Source: Myxococcota bacterium
Lineage (GTDB): Bacteria > Myxococcota_C > UBA6777
Assembly (NCBI GenBank): GCA_963169055.1
Contig: CAUJFU010000312.1
Coordinates: 1-64,000 of the forward strand
Reading direction: 5' to 3'
DNA length: 64,000 nucleotides
Shown here: positions 35,639 through 43,951 of the stretch, in pieces
How the letters are laid out: every line of letters starts with the position of its first letter
Position numbering within the stretch: the stretch's first letter is position 1
Made by a program: the position numbers and the translations under genes
The notes under the pieces: model-generated
What the model saw: the letters and a program-made list of their open reading frames with translations, nothing else
Databases searched by the model: none
What the model was told of the DNA's origin: nothing

Positions 35639-36133
35639 TTATTTCTTAAATTTCTGCAACAGGCGGTCGGTCACCCAAAAACCACCCACCACGTTGATCA
35701 TCGCACACAGCACCGCAATAAAACCAAGGATCTTTGCAACAGAGGGGGCCGTAAAACGCGCACAATACAATGCTCCCACGATGGTAATCCCTGAGATCGC
35801 ATTGGAACCCGACATCAACGGCGTGTGCAGCGTAGGCGGAACCTTGGTGATCAACTCAAATCCCACAAAGATCGCCAGCAAAAAGATATACAACCCCACC
35901 AAAAACGGAGGCAAAGAAGCCGATGGGTTCGCGGCTTCGGTGGCTTTGCTTTGTTCCGATGCCGACGCCGTTTGCGGGAGTGGCGCTTTCTGCGCGGTAA
36001 CTTGCCGCTTTTGGGGCGCAGCAGGCTCGCCCGCCGAAGACACCCCATGCACAAACAATCCAACCATCAAAAAACACATACCAAAAAACATCCATCGCAA
36101 GCGCGACAACGAAGAAAACGCTGACATCAACAT
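35639..36133 (-). CDS. pntAB: NAD(P) transhydrogenase membrane subunit alpha part 2
   Basis: The small membrane part of a split alpha subunit. The C-terminal half has the expected three helices: LPPFLVGLYIFLLAIFVGFE, SNAISGITIVGALY and ILGFIAVLCAMINVVGGF. Unusually for this ~100-residue subunit, it has an extra N-terminal hydrophobic segment (WMFFGMCFLMVGLFVHGVSS) and an Ala/Pro/Gln-rich linker of ~50 residues, bringing it to 164. The extension could be a signal peptide or a fourth helix. The start ATG follows GGAG, and upstream of it the pntAA stop (36136) is 2 bp away. Confidence 0.92.
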   Translation of the reverse strand: MLMSAFSSLSRLRWMFFGMCFLMVGLFVHGVSSAGEPAAPQKRQVTAQKAPLPQTASASEQSKATEAANPSASLPPFLVGLYIFLLAIFVGFELITKVPPTLHTPLMSGSNAISGITIVGALYCARFTAPSVAKILGFIAVLCAMINVVGGFWVTDRLLQKFKK

Positions 36134-36135
36134 CC

Positions 36136-37491
36136 TCAACTCTCCTTTTTTTCCGAAACAGCCGTGTCTTGTACTAAGAAAACTTCGCTAGGTTTCGCTG
36201 TTTCCGTTGGTTTCGCTGCTTCCGCTGGTTTCGCTGTTTCCGTTGGTTTTGCTGCTTCCGCTGGATCAGCAGATTCGACTGGCTTCGCAGCTTCTGCTGG
36301 CTTCGCAGCTTCCTTGGGTGCGGGGGATGCTTCGGCTTTTTCGGTTTTTGGGGGAGCGAAGATCTCGTGGACGAGTTGGCCTTGGTGGGTCACGACGGAA
36401 CCGCGAGTGATCTCTTCTTCAAAGTCGAGCTTGAGATCGGTTCCTTTTTTGAAGAGGTGTTGCAAAACAAATAGGATATTGCGTGCGAAGAGTTGGCTCG
36501 ATTCGTAAGGAACACGACCCGGGATGTTGCGATGCCCGATGATCTGGACGCCGTGTTTCACGACGACTTTTCCGGGTTCGGAAAGCTCGCAGTTTCCGCC
36601 TTGTTCGACAGCAAGATCCACGATCACACTTCCCGGCCTCATCTTTTGCACCATCTCTGCCGTCACAAGGATCGGTGCTTTTTTGCCCGGGACAAGGGCC
36701 GTTGTAATCACGACATCCGCTGCGATCACGTGTCGGGCGATGGTTTCTTGTTGGCGCTTCAAAAAGTCAGCAGAGACTTCGCGTGCATAACCGCCCTTGC
36801 CTTCGCCACTTTCCGCCGACTCCACCTCGATAAACTTTCCCCCCAGACTTTCGACCTGCTCTTTGACAGCGGGTCGGATATCGGAGACTTCGACGACCGC
36901 ACCAAGGCGCTTGGCGGTGGCGATGGCTTGGAGTCCTGCAACACCCGCTCCCATGATCACCACTTTGGCGGGTCTGACGGTCCCTGCTGCCGTCATCATC
37001 AGGGGAAACAGCTTGGGGAGGTGGTCTGCTGCGATCAAAACAGCCTTATATCCGGCGATATTGCTTTGCGAACTCAGGGCGTCCATGTTCTGAGCCCGAG
37101 AGATCCGTGGAATCATATCCATCGCAAATGCGCTAACTTTGCGCGCAGCAAGGCGCTCCATCAACGGGCGTTCTGTGCGAGGCCAAAGGAAACTCACCCA
37201 CAATGCCCCTTCCTTGGGGAGATCCGCTTCGTGACGTTCGATCAGCTTATTTTGGAGAGGCGGCTGGACTTTCAAGATCACATCGGCTTGGGCGTAGCCT
37301 TCACGCACATCGTTTTGGATCTGTGCGCCGGCCTCGATGTAGGCTTCGTCAGAGAAAAAAGACGCCAAGCCCGCATCGCGCTCAACGACAACTTGAAATC
37401 CCATCTTGACGAGGCGTTTGACCGTTTCAGGACTCGCGGCCACCCGTGTCTCTTCGTGCAGGATCTCTTTGGGAACAAAGATCATCGGCAT
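36136..37491 (-). CDS. pntAA: NAD(P) transhydrogenase subunit alpha part 1
   Basis: The soluble NAD(H)-binding dI subunit of the split transhydrogenase. It has VPKEILHEETRVAASPETV at the start, RAQNMDALSSQSNIAGYKAV, the Rossmann loop VVIMGAGVAGLQAIATAKRLG and VEQGGNCELS. It continues past the usual end into a ~70-residue tail of A-K-P-(A/T)-E repeats, which may tether it to the membrane subunits. The ATG at 37491 follows AAGGA. Order pntAA-pntAB-pntB is as in other split systems. Confidence 0.95.
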   Translation of the reverse strand: MPMIFVPKEILHEETRVAASPETVKRLVKMGFQVVVERDAGLASFFSDEAYIEAGAQIQNDVREGYAQADVILKVQPPLQNKLIERHEADLPKEGALWVSFLWPRTERPLMERLAARKVSAFAMDMIPRISRAQNMDALSSQSNIAGYKAVLIAADHLPKLFPLMMTAAGTVRPAKVVIMGAGVAGLQAIATAKRLGAVVEVSDIRPAVKEQVESLGGKFIEVESAESGEGKGGYAREVSADFLKRQQETIARHVIAADVVITTALVPGKKAPILVTAEMVQKMRPGSVIVDLAVEQGGNCELSEPGKVVVKHGVQIIGHRNIPGRVPYESSQLFARNILFVLQHLFKKGTDLKLDFEEEITRGSVVTHQGQLVHEIFAPPKTEKAEASPAPKEAAKPAEAAKPVESADPAEAAKPTETAKPAEAAKPTETAKPSEVFLVQDTAVSEKKES

Positions 37492-37797
37492 CGTCTGACA
37501 TCCTTCTGGTTCACAAACGCTTGCGCGGCTCGTGTTCAGTCCAGTCAAGAGCGCAAGCTAAGAAAAAGGTACGTGGTGGGTATACGGGAATCTAGAGAAG
37601 AAAGGAAGAGGGAAAGCAGCGGGCAAAGAGACAAGAACGAGTCGGTGTACCCGATGCGTTGGGGATTTGTGCAGGCAGGGCGTAAGTAGCCGAACAACGA
37701 GGCGTTCGCTTATTTCCGTTTCAAGAGGCGAGCAGCGACGCAGTGAGCAAAACCCGTGTTCGCGACCGTTCAAAAGAAGAGAAGAGTTCGCTTCGTC
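37492..37797. other. Gap with a purine-rich tract and a family 1 fragment
   Basis: 306 bp between the ferredoxin end and the pnt start. A purine-rich tract runs from about 37590 to 37640. A fragment AAAACCCGTGTTCGCGACCG (from 37749), matching the 5' end of family 1, lies near the ferredoxin stop. No convincing promoter was seen. Confidence 0.45.
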
Positions 37798-38082
37798 TCA
37801 CTTAAAAAATTTGGCGTTTGTTTTGGTGTACGAAGCCCATTTGTCGGGGACTTCGCTTTCTTCAAAGATCGCACTGACGGGGCATTCGGGTTCACAAGCT
37901 CCGCAATCAATACACTCATCGGGGTTAATAAAGAGCTGCATTCCCCCACGATCGGCCATTGTTTTGACTTCTGCGCCTCGGCCCGTCTTGCTGATCGGCC
38001 CGTGAATACAATCAACGGGGCAAACTTCGACGCAAGCGGTATCACAAACACCAACGCAGGGTTCCGTGATGATATATGGCAT
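37798..38082 (-). CDS. Ferredoxin (7Fe/8Fe type)
   Basis: A 94-residue electron carrier. The first cluster region is Cys9, 13, 17, 21 and 25 in the segment starting [17 protein letters not shown]; the second is Cys57, 60, 63 and 67 in [16 protein letters not shown] and [10 protein letters not shown] are typical of bacterial FdxA-like ferredoxins, but the segment between the clusters is longer than usual. Whether one cluster is 3Fe-4S cannot be told. AGGAG precedes the ATG. It is a monocistronic-looking gene. Confidence 0.93.
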   Translation of the reverse strand: MPYIITEPCVGVCDTACVEVCPVDCIHGPISKTGRGAEVKTMADRGGMQLFINPDECIDCGACEPECPVSAIFEESEVPDKWASYTKTNAKFFK

Positions 38083-38448
38083 TCTACTTCTCCTATCTCA
38101 CAAGCTCTTTGAGCAGCATTCGGATGAACTTCGGACCATGATCGCTCGTGTTGTCCCTCTCTGCGATGCCGTGAGATGGATTGCCAAGAGGAAAAACACC
38201 CGCTACAAGATGCGTTGTGTGGGCAAAAAGTCGCAAGCACAAACGCATACACAACAAACCACGAAGTCCCAAGGAGCCGCACGATACGTTGACCTGTACT
38301 CTCTTGGAAAACGCAGAGGATGTATGATCAAAAAAGGTGCGCGTCAAGTATCTTTCTCAAAAATCTTCTCTCTCCAATCCAGCAAAGACATCAAGCCCAA
38401 CTCTTTGAGAGGACCGAAACAGCCGCTTGATACGACCAAGAGGAAAGC
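38083..38448. other. Divergent intergenic region
   Basis: 366 bp between the ferredoxin and acetyltransferase starts. Only the two Shine-Dalgarno sequences (AGGAG leftward, AGAGGAA rightward) are clear; no convincing promoter, repeat or small gene was seen. Confidence 0.4.
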
Positions 38449-39429
38449 ATGATCGAGCATCTTTCGCTAGAGATGTTTCAAGACGATATCGAGGACTTTG
38501 AACGCAGCGTGATCGCAATGCCCGATATATCGACGGTTTGCACAGCGAGCGACTGGCAGATCGCAGCATACGAACGATTGAGCGATCACAGAGAATCGCG
38601 CATCATCCGAAGAGATACCACGTGGATGCTCTTTTGCATCGGCCCCGTCAACCGCTACCGTCGCGTACTTCAACCTTTCGAGATGAGTTGGGCTTTTGGC
38701 ACTCCTCTCGTGGGCGAAGATATCGAAGCCTGTGTCCAATTGAGCTTAGAAGTGTTGTTGCAAGATCGCCCATCGTGGGAGATGGCGGTATTTAGTGGAC
38801 TTCCCGAAGGCGGTGCGTTGGCTCTTGAACTGCGCCGAACGTTGGGAGCGCACTTTCATAGCGAAAGCATCGCAGGTAGCCACTGCGATCAAGCATTCTT
38901 GCACGACGGCCTCGATGCGTGGCTCGAACGGCGCAGCCGAAACTTTCGTGTGAGCTTGCGCAAAAGTGAACGCGCCGCACAAGAACAAGAGATCGCGTTT
39001 GAATGGATCGATGGAGTGTGCGATGGTGCGGCCTTGTTGGAGCGCATCTTTCAGATCGAACGCCGCTCTTGGAAAGGCGAATCAGGCAAAAGCATCTATC
39101 GTAACCTCCCCTACAGACGATTTTACGAAACACTTTGCACACGCATGGGAAAACGCGGCTTGTTGCGAGCCATCTTTGCGCAGCACGAAGGAAAAGATAT
39201 CGCCTATGCCTTTGGTGGTACCGTGGGATCGGTCTATCGGGGGTTTCAGATCAGCTACAACGATCAATTCGCTGCGCTCGGATTGGGAAACCTCTTGCAG
39301 TGGCGGCAGATGCAAAAACTCGCCGAAGAAGGGATCACGCTCTACGATCTCGGGATGGAGATGGCCTACAAAAAACGCTGGGCTGATCGGCTCCAACGCT
39401 TTCAGACGCTGCTCTTTGTCAGAGGTTAA
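38449..39429 (+). CDS. GNAT-fold acetyltransferase of the CelD/BioF2-like type
   Basis: A 326-residue protein resembling the Acetyltransf_6 family. Family-like segments are the central SRNFRVSLRKSERAA, IFQIERRSWKG, FYETLCTRM and the C-terminal YRGFQISYNDQFAALGLGNLLQW followed by YDLGMEMAYKKRWAD, the usual acyl-CoA-side part of this fold. No signal peptide, so cytoplasmic. AGAGGAA precedes the ATG. These proteins often act in polysaccharide or cell-envelope modification; nothing next to it settles the substrate. Confidence 0.75.
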   Translation: MIEHLSLEMFQDDIEDFERSVIAMPDISTVCTASDWQIAAYERLSDHRESRIIRRDTTWMLFCIGPVNRYRRVLQPFEMSWAFGTPLVGEDIEACVQLSLEVLLQDRPSWEMAVFSGLPEGGALALELRRTLGAHFHSESIAGSHCDQAFLHDGLDAWLERRSRNFRVSLRKSERAAQEQEIAFEWIDGVCDGAALLERIFQIERRSWKGESGKSIYRNLPYRRFYETLCTRMGKRGLLRAIFAQHEGKDIAYAFGGTVGSVYRGFQISYNDQFAALGLGNLLQWRQMQKLAEEGITLYDLGMEMAYKKRWADRLQRFQTLLFVRG

Positions 39430-39540
39430 TACGATATCCGCAAGATGTGTACACAAAGGACAGTACGTAGACGCCCTATGGTTGGGCAGCCACAGGGGGC
39501 TGCCCCTACGTTTTGCGATCACACAATGGACGAATCTCGT
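39428..39540 (-). repeat. Family 2 palindromic repeat, copy 3
   Basis: An inverted copy between the convergent acetyltransferase and maiA genes, with GTAGACGCCC and GGGCAGCCACAGGGGGCTGC as core and a flanking GTGTACAC. Confidence 0.8.
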
Positions 39541-39570
39541 CTAACCACCGCGCCTATCCGATCAAGGCGA

Positions 39571-40245
39571 TCATGACGACTTGGGTGTGTCGGGCTGCAC
39601 GTCAGGCGCAGCCGACCGAAAAGCCTCCAAAGCTCCTGCGGTCGAAGCCACTCGCGCAATCGTCGGATAATCCGCCATCTCGACCCCAAACCGACGAGCA
39701 TTGTAGACTTGCGGAACGATCAACACATCCGCAAACGTCACCTGCTCCCCCACAGCAAACGCCCCCGCTGTCTGCACCAACAACCGCTCCAACCCCTCAA
39801 ACCCTCGCTCGATCCAGTACTTTGACCAAGCAAGCGTTTGTTCCCGCGTCGCCCCAAACTGCGCCTGTAGCTGTTGCATCACTTTGAGGTTTTGAATCGG
39901 CTGAATCGAGCTATTGATGATCTGCATGATCTGACGAACACGCGCCCGATCTTCGGGAGCTTTCGGAAGCAACGCAGGATGCGGATAACACTCTTCGAGA
40001 TATTCCAAGATCGCCGTTGATTGGGCCACTGCAAACCCCGAGGCTCCTGTACGCTCCACCCACAACGTCGGAAGCTCCGCCATCGGGTTGTATTGCAAAT
40101 AGCTTTCTTTGCGATGCTGACCCCCATCCTCGATCAGATTCACCGCATGATACGTGTATTCCAAGCCTTTCCACGCCAGCGCGATCCGTACACGATACGA
40201 AGCACTCGAACGAAAATAGCTAAACAACGTAAGACGCGCATCCAT
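39571..40245 (-). CDS. maiA: Maleylacetoacetate isomerase
   Basis: A 224-residue zeta-class glutathione-transferase-like enzyme, isomerising maleylacetoacetate to fumarylacetoacetate in tyrosine/homogentisate breakdown. The zeta signature SSASYRVRIAL gives the catalytic Ser, followed by YNPMAELPTLWV, and QSTAILEYLEE. The C-terminal domain has FADVLIVPQVYNARRF. GGAG precedes the ATG at 40245. It starts 5 bp after the stop of the fah-like gene, so they form an operon for consecutive steps. Confidence 0.95.
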   Translation of the reverse strand: MDARLTLFSYFRSSASYRVRIALAWKGLEYTYHAVNLIEDGGQHRKESYLQYNPMAELPTLWVERTGASGFAVAQSTAILEYLEECYPHPALLPKAPEDRARVRQIMQIINSSIQPIQNLKVMQQLQAQFGATREQTLAWSKYWIERGFEGLERLLVQTAGAFAVGEQVTFADVLIVPQVYNARRFGVEMADYPTIARVASTAGALEAFRSAAPDVQPDTPKSS

Positions 40246-40250
40246 CGGCT

Positions 40251-41240
40251 CTACAACTCCTTTTTCCAAGGCTTCACGATTTGAGCGATCGCACCAAAGA
40301 TCGACTGGCCACCCTTCTTCATCTCAATACGCACCGTGTCTCCGAAACGCATAAATGGCGTCTTGCTCTCGCCTTCCTCGATCTTCTCGATCATCCGACG
40401 CTCTGCCAAACAACAACTTCCCGTCGAACGATCTTTGTTCGAGATGGTTCCTGATCCAAGGATCGTTCCCGCCCCCAAGGGCCGCGTCTTCGTCACATGC
40501 GCGATCAGTTCGGGAAATGAAAACTGCATCTCAGGCCCCGCGTTGGGATGCCCAAACCATGCCCCGTTGTATTCGACTTCCAACGGAAGGTGTACTCGCC
40601 CCTCCTGCCATGCCTCGCCTAACTCGTCGGGCGTCACCGCAAATGGTGAAAAAGCCGTCGGTGGCTTGGAAACCACAAAACCAAATCCCTTCGCCAACTC
40701 CGCAGGGATCAGGTTTCGCAACGATACATCGTTGACCAACATCAAAAGCCGAATGTAGCCGAGTGCATCGCTCGCCTTCGTCCCGTAAGGAACATCGCCC
40801 GTCACCACCGCAACTTCCGCTTCAAAATCAATCCCCCATTCCTCCGAAGCATGGACGATATCTTCGGTCGGCCCCAAAAACGTGTCCGAACCGCCTTGAT
40901 ACATCAAGGGATCTTCATAAAACGAGGCCGGAACCTCCGCCCCTCGCGCTTTTCGCACAAGTTCAACGTGGTTCAAAAATGCCGAACCGTCCAACCACTG
41001 ATACGCTCGCGGCAACGGCGCATGAAGACGATCGACTTCGACGGCAAACGCCCCCTCCGCACGATCGGCTTGGAGCGCCTCAAACAACCCCTGCAACGCG
41101 CCTTCCACCTCTTCCCAACGCTCCAACGCATCCTGCATCGTCCGTGCGATCCCTGTCGCCTTGACAGCCCGCTGTCCCGCCCGATCCACCACCAACAACA
41201 CACCATCGCGGCTGCCATCTCGCAACGTCGCCAACTTCAT
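40251..41240 (-). CDS. Fumarylacetoacetate hydrolase-family protein
   Basis: A 329-residue FAH-family enzyme. It has YQGGSDTFLGPTEDI, then IDFEAEVAVVTG (acidic metal ligands), LVNDVSLRNLIPAELAKGFGF and LGAGTILGSGTISN. Coupled to maiA, it most likely hydrolyses fumarylacetoacetate to fumarate and acetoacetate, ending tyrosine degradation. It is the shorter bacterial form, not the ~420-residue eukaryotic type. CAGGAGG precedes the ATG at 41240. Upstream enzymes (hppD, hmgA) are not in the window. Confidence 0.92.
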   Translation of the reverse strand: MKLATLRDGSRDGVLLVVDRAGQRAVKATGIARTMQDALERWEEVEGALQGLFEALQADRAEGAFAVEVDRLHAPLPRAYQWLDGSAFLNHVELVRKARGAEVPASFYEDPLMYQGGSDTFLGPTEDIVHASEEWGIDFEAEVAVVTGDVPYGTKASDALGYIRLLMLVNDVSLRNLIPAELAKGFGFVVSKPPTAFSPFAVTPDELGEAWQEGRVHLPLEVEYNGAWFGHPNAGPEMQFSFPELIAHVTKTRPLGAGTILGSGTISNKDRSTGSCCLAERRMIEKIEEGESKTPFMRFGDTVRIEMKKGGQSIFGAIAQIVKPWKKEL

Positions 41241-41448
41241 CCACAACCTCCTGATTTTACTGATCTATCCGACAAAAACTCCGAAATCATAGGCATTTCT
41301 GGCCGCCTGTCAAGCAACCCTCCCGCAAACAACCCACGCTGCCGCCTCCCCCAGCCATCCCCCACAGCACCGCCCTTTCGACAATAACTCGGATAAGACA
41401 AAGATGTATTCTTACACAATCTCGACCGAAAAGATTTCAATTTTTAGA

Positions 41449-41477
41449 TTGACAAGACGCATCGGAAAGAACATACT
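41449..41477 (+). promoter_or_regulatory. Sigma-70-type promoter of the membrane sensor-like gene
   Basis: TTGACA (41449-41454), a 17-bp spacer and CATACT (41472-41477). Transcription from here starts after the first in-frame ATG at 41404, which supports a later start codon. The 484-bp gap 41241-41724 otherwise shows no gene. Confidence 0.6.
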
Positions 41478-41724
41478 TCGCCCATGTTCGCCTTGGAAAG
41501 AAAACGAATCCCTTTGTTTTTTCTCTACTATCAAGAAGGCTTCTCGACAAAAACCAAACGACAACGAACATCACGACCGCTTAGAACGAACACAAAGAAA
41601 CACCTGCTTCTTGAGATCAACGCGACACAAGAGCCATCGCGTACAAACAAAACGACACAACGCAGAAGCATTCACTCGGGTCCATCGCTGCCAGCGAAAA
41701 CCACAAAGACCAAAAGTAACGCCC

Positions 41725-42939
41725 ATGCAATACCCCATACCACCGCTCTTTTCGACCTCGCCCCTAAAACAAAAAAAGGCTCCGCCTCGCGTCCTTTGTC
41801 AGGGGGGAAGCCTTACACTTCATGGTCTTTGCGGGGGATTGCTCTTGTGTACACAACACGAACCGCTGTACGGATTCTTGCTTTTTCTGTTTTGGCTGTT
41901 TATTGCGGCATCACAAGGCTTTCTCTTACGAACGACGTGGAGCCGACCTCAAGATATCTTGGCTCCAACACTGGTAATTTCTTTGCTCATTTTCCTAACA
42001 GAACACACGCAACAAATGCTGTTTTTGGGGGCGGGACTCCTGCTGCTTGGAACCTTCTTCGCTGCGGGTTATGCGCACGTCTACCAAGATCGTCTGCTTC
42101 AAGAACGCACCTCCTTGCGCGCACAAGTCGCCCTTTACTCAACATGGCAAACGCACAAACAAGCCCAGATCGAACAAGAACTCGCAGGGCGCTTGCTCTT
42201 GGAACAGCATCAGGCCAACAACCTGCTTTGCGGCATCGTTTTACACGCCAACATCGCCTCTTCCCTACTCAACTCCGCCCTCTTTAAACCCCACCCCACC
42301 CCACCCGATCCAGACACCACCCAAGAACTCCAACAAAATATCTTCGATCTCACCGAAACTTCGCGTAAACTCCAACACCTTTTCGCCGAGCAACTCGAAC
42401 TCACCGCACCCGAACAGCTTCGGAGGCCCAGTCTAGGCCGTCCCATCGACCTCTGTGATGCCTTTGCCCAAGCCCAACACCGCGCACAAATCGCTCTACC
42501 CAACACCTCCATCCTCGATCTCTCCGAATACAACGGCGTCTTGCTCCTCCCAGAAGATCTCGATCTTCCCGCTTTTTTCTTCGATCTCTTTTGTATGCTC
42601 TCCCAAAGCCAACCCCACCCAACCCTCCACTTCACAACGCAACATTTCCCCCACGCCCACCCTCCCACCCTACGCATCGAGCTCCAAGGCATCCCCGATC
42701 CCACCCTCCCCAAACACCACCCCAACCAAGCCTCCGCTTCCTCGATCGAACTCTTCCTGTCTTGGCTTCATCTCTTCCTTGATCTGCGCGGAGGCCGCCT
42801 GCTCTCCCCGCTCAACCTCACCCCCTCCAACCTCCCTTCCCGTCACGGACATCGAGAATTGCCGAGCCTGATCTTCGATCTCCCTGTTCTTTCCGTCTCC
42901 CACCGCATCCCCCCCCACAAAGCAATGAAGTCTGTTTGA
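41725..42939 (+). CDS. Membrane protein resembling a degenerate sensor histidine kinase
   Basis: About 404 residues from the chosen ATG at 41725, which has no strong ribosome site; the frame is open upstream to 41404. Three or four hydrophobic segments lie in the first 125 residues (GFLLFLFWLFIAASQGFLL, LAPTLVISLLIFL, MLFLGAGLLLLGTFFAAGYA). A coiled-coil-like stretch follows, then LEQHQANNLLCGIVLHANIA, which resembles a DHp H-box but lacks the usual H-(E/D) pair. The C-terminal part has no clear N, G1 or G2 boxes. It is probably a non-catalytic or highly diverged sensor. No response regulator adjoins. The family call is tentative. Confidence 0.45.
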   Translation: MQYPIPPLFSTSPLKQKKAPPRVLCQGGSLTLHGLCGGLLLCTQHEPLYGFLLFLFWLFIAASQGFLLRTTWSRPQDILAPTLVISLLIFLTEHTQQMLFLGAGLLLLGTFFAAGYAHVYQDRLLQERTSLRAQVALYSTWQTHKQAQIEQELAGRLLLEQHQANNLLCGIVLHANIASSLLNSALFKPHPTPPDPDTTQELQQNIFDLTETSRKLQHLFAEQLELTAPEQLRRPSLGRPIDLCDAFAQAQHRAQIALPNTSILDLSEYNGVLLLPEDLDLPAFFFDLFCMLSQSQPHPTLHFTTQHFPHAHPPTLRIELQGIPDPTLPKHHPNQASASSIELFLSWLHLFLDLRGGRLLSPLNLTPSNLPSRHGHRELPSLIFDLPVLSVSHRIPPHKAMKSV

Positions 42940-42945
42940 TCGATC

Positions 42946-43737
42946 TCAAGTGACTTTTGTTTTGCGCAAGATCCGAGAAAACAGTGTAGGAACGAAGCGT
43001 TTGAGATAAATCCCCATCACTTCGCGCCCTCCGATGTAGACTTCTTCTTTTTTCTTCGCAAGCGCACCCAAGATCTTTTGCGCACAAACCTCCGCAGGCA
43101 TCCCGTTGGCTTGGGCCTGATCCATCGTCCCTTGCGACGATCCATCCCCAACAAGCGCATTCACCGAAACGGCTGTCTTAATATACCCCGGGCAGATCAC
43201 CGTCACCGCGATCCCGTCTTGCCATGTCTCCGCACGCAACGCATCACAAAAACCATGCAGCGCGTGTTTCGACGCTGCATACGAAGAGCGTAAGGGCGTG
43301 CCAAACTTCCCAACGAGGCTAGTCACCATCGCGATATGCCCACAACGACGCGCAATCATCGACGGCAACAACGCCTTGGTCAAAGCGATCGTCCCAAAAT
43401 AGTTGATCTCCATAATCCGCCGATCCACCGCAAGACTGGTGTCTTTGATCAACGCACGCTGTGATATCCCTCCGTTGTTGATCAACAGATCGACCCACCC
43501 AAAGCGGCCCAACGCCTGCTCCACCTTGCTTGGCATCTCCTCCGCCTTCTCCAGATCCAAAGGCAAGATCATCACGTCTTGTTCGCTTCGACCACAACGG
43601 CGCTTCACGTCCTCCAACACCTCTCCGCGCCGCGCAGACAAGATCAAACGCGCACCCACCGCCGCATACGCCAGCGCCAAAGCTTCTCCTATCCCCGAAG
43701 ACGCTCCTGTAATCCATACGACTTTTTCTTTTGACAT
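42946..43737 (-). CDS. SDR family oxidoreductase (DHRS7-like)
   Basis: A 263-residue classical SDR with TGASSGIG cofactor loop, NNGG, catalytic Ser in VTSLVGKFG and YAASKHAL. The C-terminal IYLKRFVPTLFSRILRK is basic and amphipathic, as in membrane-associated SDRs of this group. GAGG precedes the ATG. It is convergent with the sensor-like gene, with stops 6 bp apart. Substrate unknown. Confidence 0.9.
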   Translation of the reverse strand: MSKEKVVWITGASSGIGEALALAYAAVGARLILSARRGEVLEDVKRRCGRSEQDVMILPLDLEKAEEMPSKVEQALGRFGWVDLLINNGGISQRALIKDTSLAVDRRIMEINYFGTIALTKALLPSMIARRCGHIAMVTSLVGKFGTPLRSSYAASKHALHGFCDALRAETWQDGIAVTVICPGYIKTAVSVNALVGDGSSQGTMDQAQANGMPAEVCAQKILGALAKKKEEVYIGGREVMGIYLKRFVPTLFSRILRKTKVT

Positions 43738-43780
43738 CGCCGCCTCTTGTGTTTTAAACGCCTTCGCGTTTGTTTTCTGA

Positions 43781-43798
43781 ACGGAAAACGTATTCCGT
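43781..43798. promoter_or_regulatory. 18-bp near-perfect palindrome, possible operator
   Basis: ACGGAAAACGTATTCCGT is self-complementary apart from one central pair. It lies between the divergent SDR and Cys-rich lipoprotein genes, a typical place for a dimeric repressor or activator site. Confidence 0.4.
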
Positions 43799-43951
43799 CT
43801 GTGCTATCTTGCGGTACTCACTCTTCGGCCCAAAGGCCACCGCGTATGTGCTTTGAGCCAACGCTTGACCAACACCCAAGGATATCTTTTCCCGCAAAGC
43901 AAGCATCCAAATCCATTGAATCGCAACATCCCTTGCATGTGGAGTTTTTTT

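Noticed and set aside
41404-41724. N-terminal 107 codons of the sensor-like ORF
   Set aside because: The best promoter (41449-41477) lies inside this stretch, and the encoded Lys/Arg/His-rich sequence looks non-coding.
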